DNA of 64,000 bases, taken from assembly GCA_022478985.1 (NCBI GenBank), contig JAKSZP010009512.1, forward strand, positions 41,912 through 105,911. Reading direction: 5' to 3'. Each line of letters begins with the position of its first letter. Position 1 is the first letter of the stretch. Below are positions 22,081 through 32,999 of the stretch, piece by piece. The translations under genes and the position numbers were made by a program. Origin of the DNA: Massospora cicadina (lineage: Eukaryota; Entomophthoromycota; Entomophthoromycetes; Entomophthorales; Entomophthoraceae). The notes under the pieces were generated by a model. The model did no database searches. It worked only from the letters and a program-made list of their open reading frames with translations, and was not told the DNA's origin.

Positions 22081-23196
22081 AAACCATTCCACGCCAACAT
22101 CAGCAGGTCAGTGAGTTCACTTTCTTCTACCATTTTTTGGCTAAGTGCAGAGTTACCCAACCCAGGCCATATCCCGCTTCCTCAGTTCCCTTTTCCCCCA
22201 TCTGATGAGGATGAGGCTGGTGTAGACCTCACAATCGTGATAACCCAGGAGGAGATTCTTCCCAAATTTTTCAGCCATTTGGCCTCCTGGCGCGCCCCCT
22301 TTGGGGACATTGTGGCCCAGCTATGCTGAGGAGGGGAGCCGAGCCAAGGGCCTTCACATAATGAAGTGGCCCAGCTCCTGGCATGCAGCTTTAGTCGCCT
22401 AGTGCTTCCATCTCCTGTCAAACCCCATACAGTGGCTCTGTCCGTTCAGCGGATGCTGAGCTTTGTGCAGTGGGTGATAGCCTTCTAATCAGGGTCCTTC
22501 CCCCAAGCTTCTACTTACTTCCAGTCCTTAGAGGTAAACTTCTGCAAAAACTGATTAGCTCGCCTTCACTCTGGGGTCACCGCAGCATTTACTGCCCATA
22601 GCACCAACGATCCATTACAGTACCTTCCCATCATGGCGCTCTTAGGTAACTTAATCTTTCATCTCACAACTGCTTTAGGTTCAAAAAGGAGTAGCACTGG
22701 ACAGCCCTCAAGTGGGCCCAATGAGCGGCATTCACCACAACAGCTCCTTTCCTGATAGTGTATCCGGCCATGGAGGACTTCCTTGTAGATTGCTTAGCCC
22801 AGGGCGCAGCCTTATCCCCTCAAGCTGGCACTCACCTGCTTACTCGCCAGCCCTTATAACTTCAGCCCCCTCTGTTGGCGTGCTCATAGATTTCCTGGGA
22901 GCATCACCACATGTGATTACAAGCTCTGCTCCTTGTATAACAGAAACAGTTTTTGACTCGATCAACTAGCTGAACTCTCCCCATCTCGCCTGTTACCCTG
23001 AAATCCCAGTCCGTCCTCCTCTTTTAGTCCCATCACACCACCCTCTCCTCTTTGGCCTAGCATAGTGGCCCTGGAGCAGATTTTAGCCCCTTTGCTTTCA
23101 CCTTGGCAGCCTTTGCCTCCATCCACAACCCCAGTTGAGTCCATAGAGACTATGGCATGTCCAAAGCAGTGGAAGAAGAAACACAGGTCACATTGA
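22081..23196 (+). pseudogene. Antisense ORF-like stretch of unknown function in element A
   Basis: One plus-strand frame, opposite to gag-pol, stays largely open for about 370 codons. It has eight internal stops, four of them clustered at 22753-22797; about 17 would be expected by chance. It begins with a 72-codon open part (from the gtg at 22111) containing LPQFPFPPSDEDEAG and ITQEEILPKFFSHLASW. It continues through HNEVAQLLACSFSRLV and YLPIMALLGNLIFHLTTAL (hydrophobic), and ends in a lysine-rich tail (CPKQWKKKHRSH near 23155). I do not recognise the protein. The region is more GC-rich than its neighbours. It lies between integrase and the 3' LTR, where plant Tat-lineage gypsy elements carry antisense ORFs. 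A minus-strand reading looks less protein-like but is not excluded. Confidence 0.45.
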
Positions 23197-23318
23197 TTGA
23201 AACAAAAGGAACACCGCAAGAAGCCAAAAAAGACAGGAAGATGAAGACAGTGAAGTGAAAGACCTCAAAGGACAACCCACAAATAAGTAATAAACCCGCT
23301 AGCATCTACACATATATA

Positions 23319-23371
23319 CATTATTATTATTATTATTATTATCATTATTATTATTATTATTATATTTTTTC
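23319..23371. repeat. ATT microsatellite
   Basis: A run of about 15 att/tta units, broken once by atc, ends in an AT-only tail. It lies between the integrase end and the antisense stretch of element A. Confidence 0.9.
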
Positions 23372-23394
23372 CCACTTTAGGGTAGCTAAATTAC

Positions 23395-24483
23395 TGCTTA
23401 TATGGCCGAAGGAATTTTGTGTGCACCCAATTTATAATCTGGATGCTCGCAGGATCCCTGATAGTATAAGCGTCAACTCCCATTTTTTCTATTATCTCAA
23501 ATGGCCCTATCCAAATATTAGCAAGTTTGAGCTTCCACCCAAACCCGTGCTGATCGTGGAATAGCACCATATCCCCATCTTTGAACTATGTTAGGCCACT
23601 ATGCCATACTTGATCCATAGCCTGTTTTTTATTTACTTGGCCAAGCTGAATGAGTACGCTTCAGTTTGCAATTTAATAAAAATATTTTCAAGGGTAGTTA
23701 AATATTGTTACAGATCCATTCTGCTGGTTTCCTCTATGCAGGCACATAACAGCGCAGGAAGAGCTGGGTGCCACCCATAAAGCAAATGAAAGGGGCTCTT
23801 TTCCGTAGCAGAATGGTAACTTATATTATAGACGATTACCGCTGCAGAAAGAAGGGTACTTCAATTGAAGGGTCTATCTGTAACCAGCTTCTGGAGTATA
23901 TTCACCAGAGTCCCATTAACCCGTTCAACCATTCCGTTGGACTCAGGGTGATATGGGGTTGTTAGGACCCCGCGGATAGCCATTAATTCGTTGAGCTTAG
24001 GAAAATGTGGGAGTTGAAGTTGGTTCCATTGTCAGTAAGGATAAACTATGGGCAGCCATGACGCTATATGATGCATTTCATTATGAATTTAGCCACAGTA
24101 ACTGCCCCCAGATTCCAGATGGCTCACGCCTCAAACCACCTAGTCAAGTGGTCAATTGCCACTGGGATATACTTAGACTGATTAGCTCCAGTTGGCAGTG
24201 GGCCCATGACATCAATAGAGATGATATGACTAGCAATGCGAGGTTTCATCAACTGGTATGAAGTCCTCTGGTGGAGCGGCTTCTCCACCTGGCACTGATG
24301 GCAGAAAGACAGGGCCTCAAGCACGTCATATTGCATGCTTTCCCAATAATACATCGGCCTTAACAATTCAAGAGTTTTCTGGACTCCGCCATGGCCAATT
24401 GCTTGATGTGCAACTATAAAGGTATTTGGGTGGTTGGAAGGCCTTTGGATATTCACGGTAATGTTTCCTATACACTTATACAA
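23395..24483 (-). pseudogene. Integrase relic of element A
   Basis: N-terminal HHCC finger: HQAIGHGGVQKTLELL, followed by FCHQCQ (24400-24290), with both Cys present. The first catalytic Asp is in ISIDVMGPLPTGAN near 24215. The second motif [10 protein letters not shown] is near 24030 and the Glu region [12 protein letters not shown] near 23925, both in shifted frames. Near 23530-23400 a GPFEIIEKMGVDAYTI block marks the GPY/F C-terminal module of Ty3/gypsy integrases, ending near FLRPYK. All three catalytic residues are visible, but at least three frameshifts break the chain. Confidence 0.8.
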
Positions 24484-24599
24484 TTCCCCAATCTTAGGAA
24501 TGTATTGGTCCTGAGTTTGTCTAGTAACTTGATAACTTGAGGTGGTTCATCATTGTATTTTCCGCTGAGCATTTTGTCAAACATTATATCAATTAGATC

Positions 24600-25142
24600 C
24601 ACCATAACTGCAAAAGGTCAGTAAACTTGATAAGCAATCAGCGTTTTGGTGTTCTGCTCCCAGTCAATATAGAATCTCAAAGTTGTAAGCCTGCAGCTTA
24701 AGAGCCCATCGGGCTAGCTGCCCTTCAGGCTCTTTCAAATTCTGCAACCAGCACAACAATGCATGATCCATCACGACTTTAAACTTTACTCCATGCAAGT
24801 AGACTCGAAACTTTTATATGCATAGATCACTGCTAAGCACTCCCACTTGGTTGCAGTGTAGTTTCATTCATGGCAATTCAAGATACGACTACAATATGCC
24901 AAAGGGTGCTCGTCTCCCTCATCGTCCTTCTGAGACAGAACTGCCCCAACAGCGGAAAGGGACGCATCCATTTGCATTATAAATTTACTTATCAAAATTA
25001 GGATAGCGCAACACTGGCGCACTAACTAATGCCGTTCAAAGTGTATCAAAGGCACATTGATGTCACTCCATCCATTTGAACATGGCATCTTTATTCAGTA
25101 GCTCAAACAGCGGACTCCAATGCAACTGAAATTGGGCATGAA
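24600..25142 (-). pseudogene. RNase H relic of element A
   Basis: Follows RT on the minus strand. Readable pieces are FKWMEWHQCAFDTL near 25095-25050, SAPVLRYPNFDK near 25020, and FKVVMDHALLCWLQNLKEPE near 24780-24720, with the third catalytic Asp (MDH) and then QLARWALKLQAYNFEI. Several stops and shifts are present between them. Confidence 0.7.
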
Positions 25143-26030
25143 TCATTGGTAGTAACCCACCATTCCCAGAAACATTCGAATGTCCCACTTATTAGCAGGC
25201 TTAGTCATCTTCTGGATGGCTTCTGTCTTGGCTGGCTGAGGTCTTAGCCCAGTAGCATCCACCACAAACCCAAGGTACTCAAGTTGATCCTTGAAGAAGT
25301 GGCATTTTTGAGGCTTGGTTTTGATATTAGCCTCAGCCAGTCGGCGAAATACCTCTTCCAAATGAGTGAGATGATCAGTAAATGTGCGAGAGAAGATGTT
25401 AATATCGTCAAGATACACAATAACGCATGACAGCTTCAGATCACCCAGTATGGTGTCCATTGCTCATTGAAATGTAGCTGGGGCGTTACATAGTCCCTGC
25501 AGCATGCGTGCTGGTTGAAAAAACCCCATTTGAGATGATTAATGTGCATTTTTCTTGTTCTGACAAAGGCAACTCAATTTACCAATATATGGATATCAAA
25601 TCCATTGCCGAGAAGTAGTGGGCTCCACCTAGCCAATCCAGCACATCATCAATCTGTGGCAGAGGGTATGAATCTTTTTTGGTGATGATATTGAGCTTCC
25701 AGTAGTCAATTACTACGTGGTTAGTGCCATCCTTCTTTTTAACAATTAGGACAGGCGAAGCCCACGGACTCTTAGATGGTTCAAGCATTCCCTGCTCCAG
25801 CAGCTTTTCAATCTCCTCGGTGACAACTTCTTCAGCTGCCCGTAATTGATGGATTAGTCGAGACCTGATGGGAGGATGATCCCCAGTGTCCAATCTATGA
25901 ACAACCCCCCCAAGTGCACCCCAAATCATGATCGTCAATTGCAAAGATCTCTTTATACTTTTGAAATAGCACTTCCGCCCGCTCCTTCTGATCTTCTGAT
26001 AACCCAGATAAATTCTCTCGCGGTACAACC
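25143..26030 (-). pseudogene. Reverse transcriptase relic of element A
   Basis: First part (26028-25579): HRLDTGDHPPIRSRLIHQLR, EEIEKLLEQGMLEPSKSPWA, VVIDYWKLNIITKKDSYPLP and AMDLISIYW (family form AMDLxSGYW). Second part (25460-25143) in another frame: VIVYLDDINIFSRTF, with YLDD intact at about 25405, then LEEVFRRL, KPQKCHFFKDQLEYLGFVV and MFLGMVGYY. It copies element RNA into DNA. Between the parts a roughly 100-bp stretch carries frameshifts. Confidence 0.85.
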
Positions 26031-26099
26031 ACTATTGCGCCAAGAGGTGGTTCAATGGGCAGACCAAATTCATCCAGAGAACCAAACTCATGAACCTGG

Positions 26100-26477
26100 T
26101 TGATCTAATCAACCGGGTCAGATGTAAATACACTATAATCTGATGTCAGCAGATTCAAATGGGGCTGCTCTGAAGATTTGCTATCAGTACTTTAATTTCC
26201 CTATGGCCTGGAAGTATGATGCCTGGAGCCATGTGGGGCTCAAGCTGTGATTGCTGATAAGGCCCAATGATCTCTCCATAGAGCCCAGCTGGCACTTCCA
26301 CTTCTAACTCTGTGTCTATTATTACTTGATGTCCAGAGGGAATGGATATAGCTCCAGCTGCTCTAAGCGGTAACCCTTGATATTCATATATCTGATGAGG
26401 GAGGGCCCGCGTTTTCCTTTTTAATCAATGATAGCACACTGGAATCACCCCATTGCTGTAGGCAAGGTTGATCTGTC
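26100..26477 (-). other. Protease-RT linker of element A
   Basis: Minus-strand sequence between the protease and RT domains of A. It is out of frame in places. I see no motif beyond what a Gag-Pol spacer would contain. Confidence 0.4.
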
Positions 26478-27074
26478 TCATATGCTCTGAGCTATTTGGC
26501 GCTCCACTAAAGGTGAAATAATAGGGATTCGCTGTCCCACAATGGCTAGGGTCTCTTCCATCATGTCAACTATAGCCCCATAGTGTCGCATAAATGCAGT
26601 CCCAATCAATAGATCGTAATTACTGTTTGTTAATACCACCGCTGGAGCCACCACAACAATAGATCTGAACTGCAAGAGAAGAGCGATATATGCTCCCTCA
26701 GAAGTGGTGATTTCAGCCTCAGCGGTCCCATACACCATCTGATATTCTATGTCAGGTTTTAAGGACAACTTCGCCACCAATTTAGCGGAGACAATATTAA
26801 CAGGTGCGCCCATATTGATGATAGCCCATACCCAATTTTTAGCTACCACAATGTCACAGTAAGTGCATTCCGAGTAAGATGAATCCTGGCTATTTACTAC
26901 ATATACACTTAATGATTCATGTTTTCCCAGGAAACTCATAACACCCGCACCAATTTTAGGGTATCTGGTTATGATAGCATCCACTGGGAGGGCGACGTCT
27001 ATTCCCCTCAGGGACAGGGCATCTGCGACGGTTCTAGCTGATCTAACAGATTTGATCAAACATTTGACAAGCAT
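26478..27074 (-). pseudogene. Aspartic protease domain of element A, catalytic Asp lost
   Basis: Uninterrupted 198-codon stretch. The retropepsin active site, normally DTG or DSG, reads AIINMGAPVNIVS; the catalytic Asp codon at 26814-26816 is AAT (Asn), one base from GAT. The later motif YDLLIGTAFMRHYGAIVD matches the C-terminal block of Ty3 proteases. The frame is otherwise well kept, so the loss of Asp and the Thr-to-Met change are point mutations in a recently functional domain. Confidence 0.8.
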
Positions 27075-28240
27075 AAATCTTTGATTGATCCAGAGAGGTT
27101 TTGTCTGCCATTTCTTCAGCGTGTACTTGGGTCAGCACATTTACTCCACCAACCGGCGGGTGGTAGAGGAATGTATCATCATACTGAGAAGCTTCAGCTA
27201 TATTTAACACAGTAGACTCAGGTGGGACATGTAAGTTCAAGGTAGCGGAAGTAGAGAGTCCCTTCTCTACTCTGCTCAGACTTTTTCCTGATAGCCCTGC
27301 TCCAATTGCAAGGGAGGGATCTTTCAGTTGGGGAACCATTGTCCCATGTGGCCAGTGCCCCCACAATTAAAGCAACTTACTCCATAAGACCTATTCCCGC
27401 GTTTAGTATAAATTGGTTCATTTGGTAGATGTATTTGAAAAGGATTGACATAACCAGACCCCCAACAGTAAAACAACTGCCCCCTGTCAGCGTAGTTAAG
27501 GCCAGATTGGTAGTTTGTTCAATGTTGATTGGTGCTCAAGGAACACCCATTGGACTGTGGAGAGTATCCTGACAGGATCCTCCCTGACCGGTTAACTCTT
27601 TCCACATGATTAGGGTGAACAACAACAACAATGCGGATTTGCTCAGTATTGAGTGGAGTTTAAGTTACATATAAGCGACGTACAAAATGAACAAGTTTAG
27701 AAAGAGGTACATTGGGCTCTAACAATGGGGCTATGACTATGTAAAGCTCAGGGTATGGCTTCACCGTGGAGGTTATCATGATACACACATCCACTTTGGA
27801 TAGAATTCCTGCTTTAATCAGCACATGCGCTGCTATCATAAATTTGTCAGCAAATGCAGTGAGGGTCTCATTTCGCTGTAAACCAATGGTCAAGAACTCT
27901 GTTTTCCGCAGCAACATTTTTGCAGTTCTGCCAAACAGCTGCAGCACCGTCTCCTTAACTTCTTAGTATGAAATGGAACTAGCTGAGAGGTAACAAATGA
28001 CTTGATCAGCACTCCCATAGTCCAAAGAGGAGAGTAATAGTTTTTCCCTCTGTCGATCTGAAGTACCTTCAGTTGCAAACTTAAATCAGTGAAAGAACAC
28101 ATGATTATTCCCTTCATGATCAAATGGCGGCAGCTTATCACTGTAAATCTTCTGAAGAAACTTATCCTGCTTTTTGAGCACAGTATCTAACGCGAGTCTC
28201 AACTCCTCATATGCCATGGAGCCACCATTTCATGCAGATT
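27043..28240 (-). pseudogene. Gag of element A with zinc knuckle
   Basis: Minus-strand gag. The capsid part at 27947-27660 reads LTIGLQRNETLTAFADKFM and PLSKLVHFVRRLYVT, typical of a retrotransposon gag domain. A zinc knuckle at 27336-27374 reads CFNCGGTGHMGQW, a CX2CX4HX4C motif whose last Cys (TGT/TGC) has become Trp (TGG). The N-terminal part near 28141-27890 overlaps it in another frame. There is no Gly-X-Y segment, unlike G1, K and B. Confidence 0.75.
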
Positions 28241-28311
28241 TCTTCCTAAAACAACCTGGATATGACATAACTGGCAGCTGAGTTTTCATTATATAGTTAT
28301 TGGTCAATGGG

Positions 28312-28330
28312 CCCCCTGTAGTGAGCACCA
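28312..28330 (-). promoter_or_regulatory. tRNA primer-binding site of element A
   Basis: The plus strand ccccctgtagtgagcacca directly abuts the 5' LTR. Its minus strand is tggtgctcactacaggggg. It ends in the complement of CCA, as a PBS must, and is the same as that of F. Confidence 0.85.
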
Positions 28331-28943
28331 CTCTCAAATCTCAGCAATTAGGTATGTATCTGCTAAAGGGTTTTTTGCACAGGGTTTCCCCCATTGAACA
28401 ATTAGAATGGACAATATGACAATCGCCAGTTCCTTAATACACTAGTAACCACTTAATTTATAATAAAAGGGAGCAATTTCCCCAAACACTTCTTTATTTA
28501 AAATATAATAAATCAGTGGATCTTCTTCCAGTCTGCTCCTTTCTTTCTTTTCTTCTTTTTACAAATCTCTCAAGACTACTTCTCCAGTCCCCTTGTTTCA
28601 GTAAAATCCCTATCACCTCTGTTAGTACTGACCCTTTTGCTTAGTTTTTTGTGCCGCCATCTTTTCATTGGTTTCGGCGTGTTATTCTTCAATCCTTAAT
28701 GCCTTGATTCAAGGCGATCCAATATATCTTTTTGTTGAATATTGACATTGCCTTATCGCCCTATTTTGAGAAATTCAATAAGAACCATTATGACCCAATA
28801 TCGCCTTATCCTAAGGCGACTAATCACTTATAGCTCTGAAACATCCTCAGCGGATTCTTTCCATTGATCCTTTGGCGGAATTCCTCCAATGAGCCGCATG
28901 GTCATAATGGTGGCTTGTCATCCAGTCATATAGATTTTTGACA
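28331..28943 (-). repeat. 5' LTR of element A
   Basis: 613 bp, matching 21405-22018. The minus strand starts TGTCAAAAATC; the inner end meets the PBS with no gap. The promoter for element RNA would lie here. Confidence 0.9.
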
Positions 28944-28948
28944 ATAGG
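28944..28948. repeat. Right TSD of element A (atagg)
   Basis: Exact match to 21400-21404. Confidence 0.85.
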
Positions 28949-29870
28949 TTTGAAACTTCTCCAACAATTCTTAAACTTTACGCTGTTGGTCTTCAGCGAG
29001 ATCCTTTCTAATACTGTCGTTGACCAGGGCCACTAAAGGGGGCATCTCCAACCCAAAGTCCCTTAGGCTTCCAAGGCTACAGACATTGTTGACAGCCTCT
29101 ACTGGTAGGAGGCGGATATAGGCAGTGGGACTGTTTGGCCTACTACCCTGGGCCTGTTGTTAAGGTTAGCCAAAAATACTGATATATATCTAGCATAAGC
29201 AGAATCTACAATTCCTGGGAGGTTAGCACCTCATTGGCAGACGGGTTGTATAGGCCTCAGATTTCCAACAGGTATCCGGAGAGGATGTTAACATGAGCCC
29301 AGGTGTCAGTAAAGTCTTAGGATTTTAGAGGTATAGTGCTCACCCAATGTAAGTAGACCTGCATGCCTTCTGGTCCATCAACAGAAGGTGGGGGAGCTAG
29401 ACCCAAAAGCCCCTCACATGATACCTTAGTCGATCAATTTGGCCCTCACTCTATAGCAGGCAAGCCCAAGCCTTGACCTCCATCTTAGAGTTGTGTTAGG
29501 TTTTAAAATTTAGGGAGACTTGATGCCCCAGTACAGAAAAATCCGACAACATATTGTACTACTGCTGAGTAATCTTAAAGAAACTGAGTTCCAAGAAGAA
29601 AGTCATAGATTAGGTTATCCAACATGATGGCACGGGTATTCACAAAGGGCTTCTTAAATTGGATAGGTAGGGAAAAATAGCCCTATACATCGAGTACATT
29701 GCAGGCCATATGTGCCATACTCCATATAGTGTGGCAATTCTGGAGAGATATTGATACGCTTCATCAACTTGCACAATATAACGTTTATTGGGGAATCACT
29801 GTCAACTATGGCAAGAGCTATATCTTATGCACCCGAATTGAGATGTGAGTAACCAAGCTTCCTAACTGGG
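28949..29870 (-). pseudogene. Protease and RT N-terminus of element B
   Basis: Minus strand. The retropepsin site near 29803-29795 reads IVDSDSPINVIL; the catalytic Asp is kept but the Gly of DSG is Asp. The block KLMKRINISPELPHYMEYG follows. Near 29690-29000 the rest of the protease and the RT lead-in are frame-shifted. The last codons before the A insertion (28990-28949) give ELLEKFQTY in one frame, which runs into LFSS at 21398. The gene is therefore split by A. Confidence 0.7.
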
Positions 29871-29989
29871 TAGATGGCGTGAGTAAACTTGAGTGTCATT
29901 GGAAGAAGAGTGAGCAGTATCAATTTGTTTATTGTTAATGGGCACAAAACTTCTTCTTCAGGTGCGATAGCATCAGGTTGTTTGAGGTC

Positions 29990-31733
29990 ATGATCGATCC
30001 TTGAGGCGTGGCAGGGATGTCAGCATGGGGTGCCTCGTCCTTCAAGATGGCAGCCCTTTTCCCAACTCCTCAGTAAGTTTTTTCCAGCATGCCTTGGTGC
30101 TGAGTCTGATAATATTTCAATAGGTGCATTAGGGTCGAGGATTTTTCTGGTTTTTGACCACATGGACCTGAGATGGTTGGAGGAACCTGAAGGGGTAGCC
30201 ATGGAGTGCAGTGTTGACACAGTGATCTCATTAATTTCTTCCTTAATTTTGAGAATGCAGGTGAAACTGTTCTTTTGGATGATAATATGCATTTGACCTC
30301 GTGGTAATTTCCCAATGCAGATTAAACTGTGGTAATGGCATCATCCAAGGTGATAATATTGGTGGTAACCAAGGGTTGTGCATGGCTTAGAAACGGCGGT
30401 GAACTCCTTAGGGCTCTCCCTCTATTAGGCGGATACCCATTTATGATTGTTGTTAATTGGATAGGGCTTGATTGTTGCAGAACTCTTAGATTAAGGCCTC
30501 TAGACCTGTTCCCAGTTTTTGCATTCCTTCAAGTGGGGAGTCATGATCTCCTGAGCAGTGCTGTTAAGTCAGGAGTAAATATGCTTCAATTTTTACCGAT
30601 TGGTGGTTTCTTTCTTGGAGCTCTCATAGGCATACATGATATGGTGATGATTTCCTAGCCAGGGGTAAAACTTTTTTTTTTAAAACTAGGCTTAAAGTTA
30701 GTTAAAAGAGGAGTGGCGAGGGTGTTAATGCCATTTTACTGAAGGTTTGGAGATCTCGGTCTCTGAATATTTATGGGGACCTGCTGGTCAAACCATCATC
30801 TTAGGCCTTCAAGGTCGTTTGGATATCGTCCCAGTTCAGTTAAGGGAGGAAATGGAAGCCTTATGGGTCAAAATGCTCCTTTAGGGCTTAATATCGGCGC
30901 CCTGAAGGAGAATCTGGCTCTTAAAGGTGGTCAAACAGGCCTTGAACGCTTGACAAGTTTGTTTAAGATGAGAGATGCAACTATTTATAAAGCTTGGTGA
31001 GGCACTAAAATTATAGGCCTTGTCTGACAATGCCTCAATGGAGACCCTAAGAGATATGGGGATTTCGTCAATTTGGATTTTAAATTCCTGAGCCACATCT
31101 CAGATTTGGTTACATAGGGGGGCAGGGCTGCCAAAGCATCCTTTACCAGGTTCTTCAAGGACTCCAGGGGTAGGGGCCATGGGGACCTTCAGGTCCTTTG
31201 GGTCCTTCATGTCCTTTGGGGTCCTGAGGCTTTCAGGCTTTCCAATTCTGGAGGTATAGTCGCGAGAGGCCAGCTCCTGATAGTATTGTTGCAGGGTCTG
31301 TACTAGATCTTTAAATTGATAAAGGCGCTGGTTCTAAGAAGCCTCAAGGAGTTGGATATTAAGAAACAGTTGGTCTTTAAGATAGCCAGATATCCCTCTA
31401 TCCAGCATCTCTTTTGGCATCGGGCTTCATTGATTACTTGGTGGTTGTTAATTTAACCTATCAGTTGTTTTGGATGATGGAGGAGGCTGTATTGTAAAAG
31501 TTAATGACATGAGAGTGTAAGGTTTGGGTGAGCCCCAGTTTTCAGGAGATTTCATGATAGTGTAACCTGACTATCTGGAGGAGGTGATAAATATTTGGAT
31601 AAATAAAGTTTTGAAGGTAATGCTTGGTTCCCAGGGTCAGTTCTCCTACTAGCAGCTTGGCTGAGGTATAAAGTTCCCTCATGGTAGAGGGCATAGAAGA
31701 GGCGTGGGAGCATCTGAAGTGGGCACCCATGGT
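29990..31733 (-). pseudogene. Gag relic of element B with collagen-like segment
   Basis: Starts by the LINE C insertion (MGAHFRCSHASSMPS near 31730) and runs left. A coiled-coil-like string QFKDLVQTLQQYYQEL near 31310 precedes Gly-X-Y triplets at 31170-31223. A helical part near 31096-30900 follows (SCISHLKQTCQAFKACLTTF, homologous to G1). The remainder near 30.0-30.6 kb includes FILKI-like and GSSNHLRSMWSKT pieces. No zinc knuckle is visible. Frameshifts and stops are many. Confidence 0.65.
31170..31223 (-). other. Collagen-like Gly-X-Y segment in B gag
   Basis: One minus-strand frame reads DPKGHEGPKGPEGPHGPY, five in-phase Gly triplets preceded by one with Gly-to-Asp (codon gac, one G-to-A step from ggc). 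It is at the same place in gag as in K and G1. Confidence 0.75.
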
Positions 31734-31747
31734 GTAGATGACATTTA
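31734..31747. repeat. Left TSD of LINE C (14 bp)
   Basis: gtagatgacattta here is repeated exactly at 37006-37019. A 14-bp TSD is typical of LINE target-primed insertion. Confidence 0.85.
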
Positions 31748-31856
31748 TTTAAATTAAAATTTATTATGAGGAAGGCCGACCATGGAACGGACACTTCTAA
31801 ATATGACCCAAAAGAAACAAAACTTAGAACATGGAAGGCGCCCCAGAGAAGTGAAG

Positions 31857-32885
31857 CTATCTCTTGTTGCCAGCGGGAACGTGTGAGGAGGCCGTTGCCA
31901 CAATTGAACACGTGTGGAGGAAATGGTCTGATTTGTTGAACCAAACTGTGAACCAGGCTGCGACCAGCTGTTGGTGATGCGGTGGGAGGTATCCAAATAT
32001 CCATGCCTGAAAGTAGTCCACCAAATGAGACTGGAATCTGTGAACAGCTTCTGGGAGGGTGGGGGTGGAGCCTGTGATGGCATCCAAGACAATCGTGTGC
32101 ATGGTCCACATGGCGATTGCAACCACCAGAGCATGGAGGGAGGGTGGAAAGGGGGAAGCCATTAATAAAGCAAACATATCTCTTGACAGACTGAAGAGAT
32201 GTGTTTGATCCTGGCCAAGCAGACGTTGAACTTCGCGCCATATCACTCTAGAGGTAGGACACTTCTTCATGCGGTGTAACAGCAATCCATAATGGCCACA
32301 CATGACGCAGGATGAGTGTAAAGCTTTGTAGCGCTCAGCCATATGGTACACCCGCCTCAGGCAGCGCCACACATGGGAACGGATTTGAGGCTGCAACAGA
32401 GGATGGTGTGCATATTTACAGATAGTCTTCTGAGTCTCAATGGAGTAAGGGATGTCCATCATGTCCAGGTAGTCCACCCTGGATAGGACATGGGGTCATG
32501 TGGGGATCACGCCATCTTGGATGGGTAACCCCTGTATCTCTTATGTGAACTGAGGAGAGGGGCGGCCTCTCTGGGTTGTGTGTCCGCTAATACGAATTCT
32601 CCACTCAGTGCTCCGCATGGAGAGGAGGATTCGTTTGTAGTGGGTTTTAGTCCCGTGAGGACCTGTGGCCGATGGGTGTGAAGCCAGGTATTTCATCAAG
32701 GAGTGAGGGTTTGATGGATTGTTAAGGCCCAAGGCGCGGGAGAAGTTGGAGCAGGCTGCGCAGGACCAGTGTTGGGAGGGGAGCATAGGGGCGGTGATGG
32801 CTGCAATCCAGGTGCCCAGGATCTTGGCATCATGGGCTTTGAAGTCAAGCAGGCCCATGTCACCATGATGATGAGGGCCAAACAT
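31857..32885 (-). pseudogene. LINE C ORF2 C-terminal region with zf-RVT-like motif
   Basis: Long open minus-strand stretches. At 32885-32541 the connecting region reads GDMGLLDFKAHDAKILGTWI, comparable to EGGLRLLDTRSHATTIFLKF in D. At 32477-31857 the zinc motif reads SSCVMCGHYGLLLHRMKKCP, a CX2C...HX4C pattern like the zf-RVT domain of plant and fungal LINEs, followed by IWREVQRLLGQD. This domain probably helps bind element RNA or DNA. A frameshift joins the two parts. Confidence 0.75.
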
Positions 32886-32999
32886 GACCTTTATCCGTAA
32901 TGGTGGTGGGCGGCCTGACCAAAGTCATCCTTGCAGAAGGGCATACAAAGATTAAAAAAAACTTGGGGAGAAGGGGATGGCTTGGGCTCCAAACCAGAT

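Larger units (their letters stand above)
21405..28943 (-). mobile_element. Ty3/gypsy LTR retrotransposon A
   Basis: Complete 7539-bp minus-strand element. It has a 5' LTR at 28331-28943, PBS directly beside it, gag with a zinc knuckle, protease, RT, RNase H, integrase with a GPF module, an antisense coding-like stretch, a C/G-run PPT and a 3' LTR at 21405-22018. Exact 5-bp TSDs (atagg) flank it. It lacks the collagen-like segment and is a different family from G1/B/K. The reading frames are interrupted, but many motifs survive, so it is younger than B. Confidence 0.9.
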
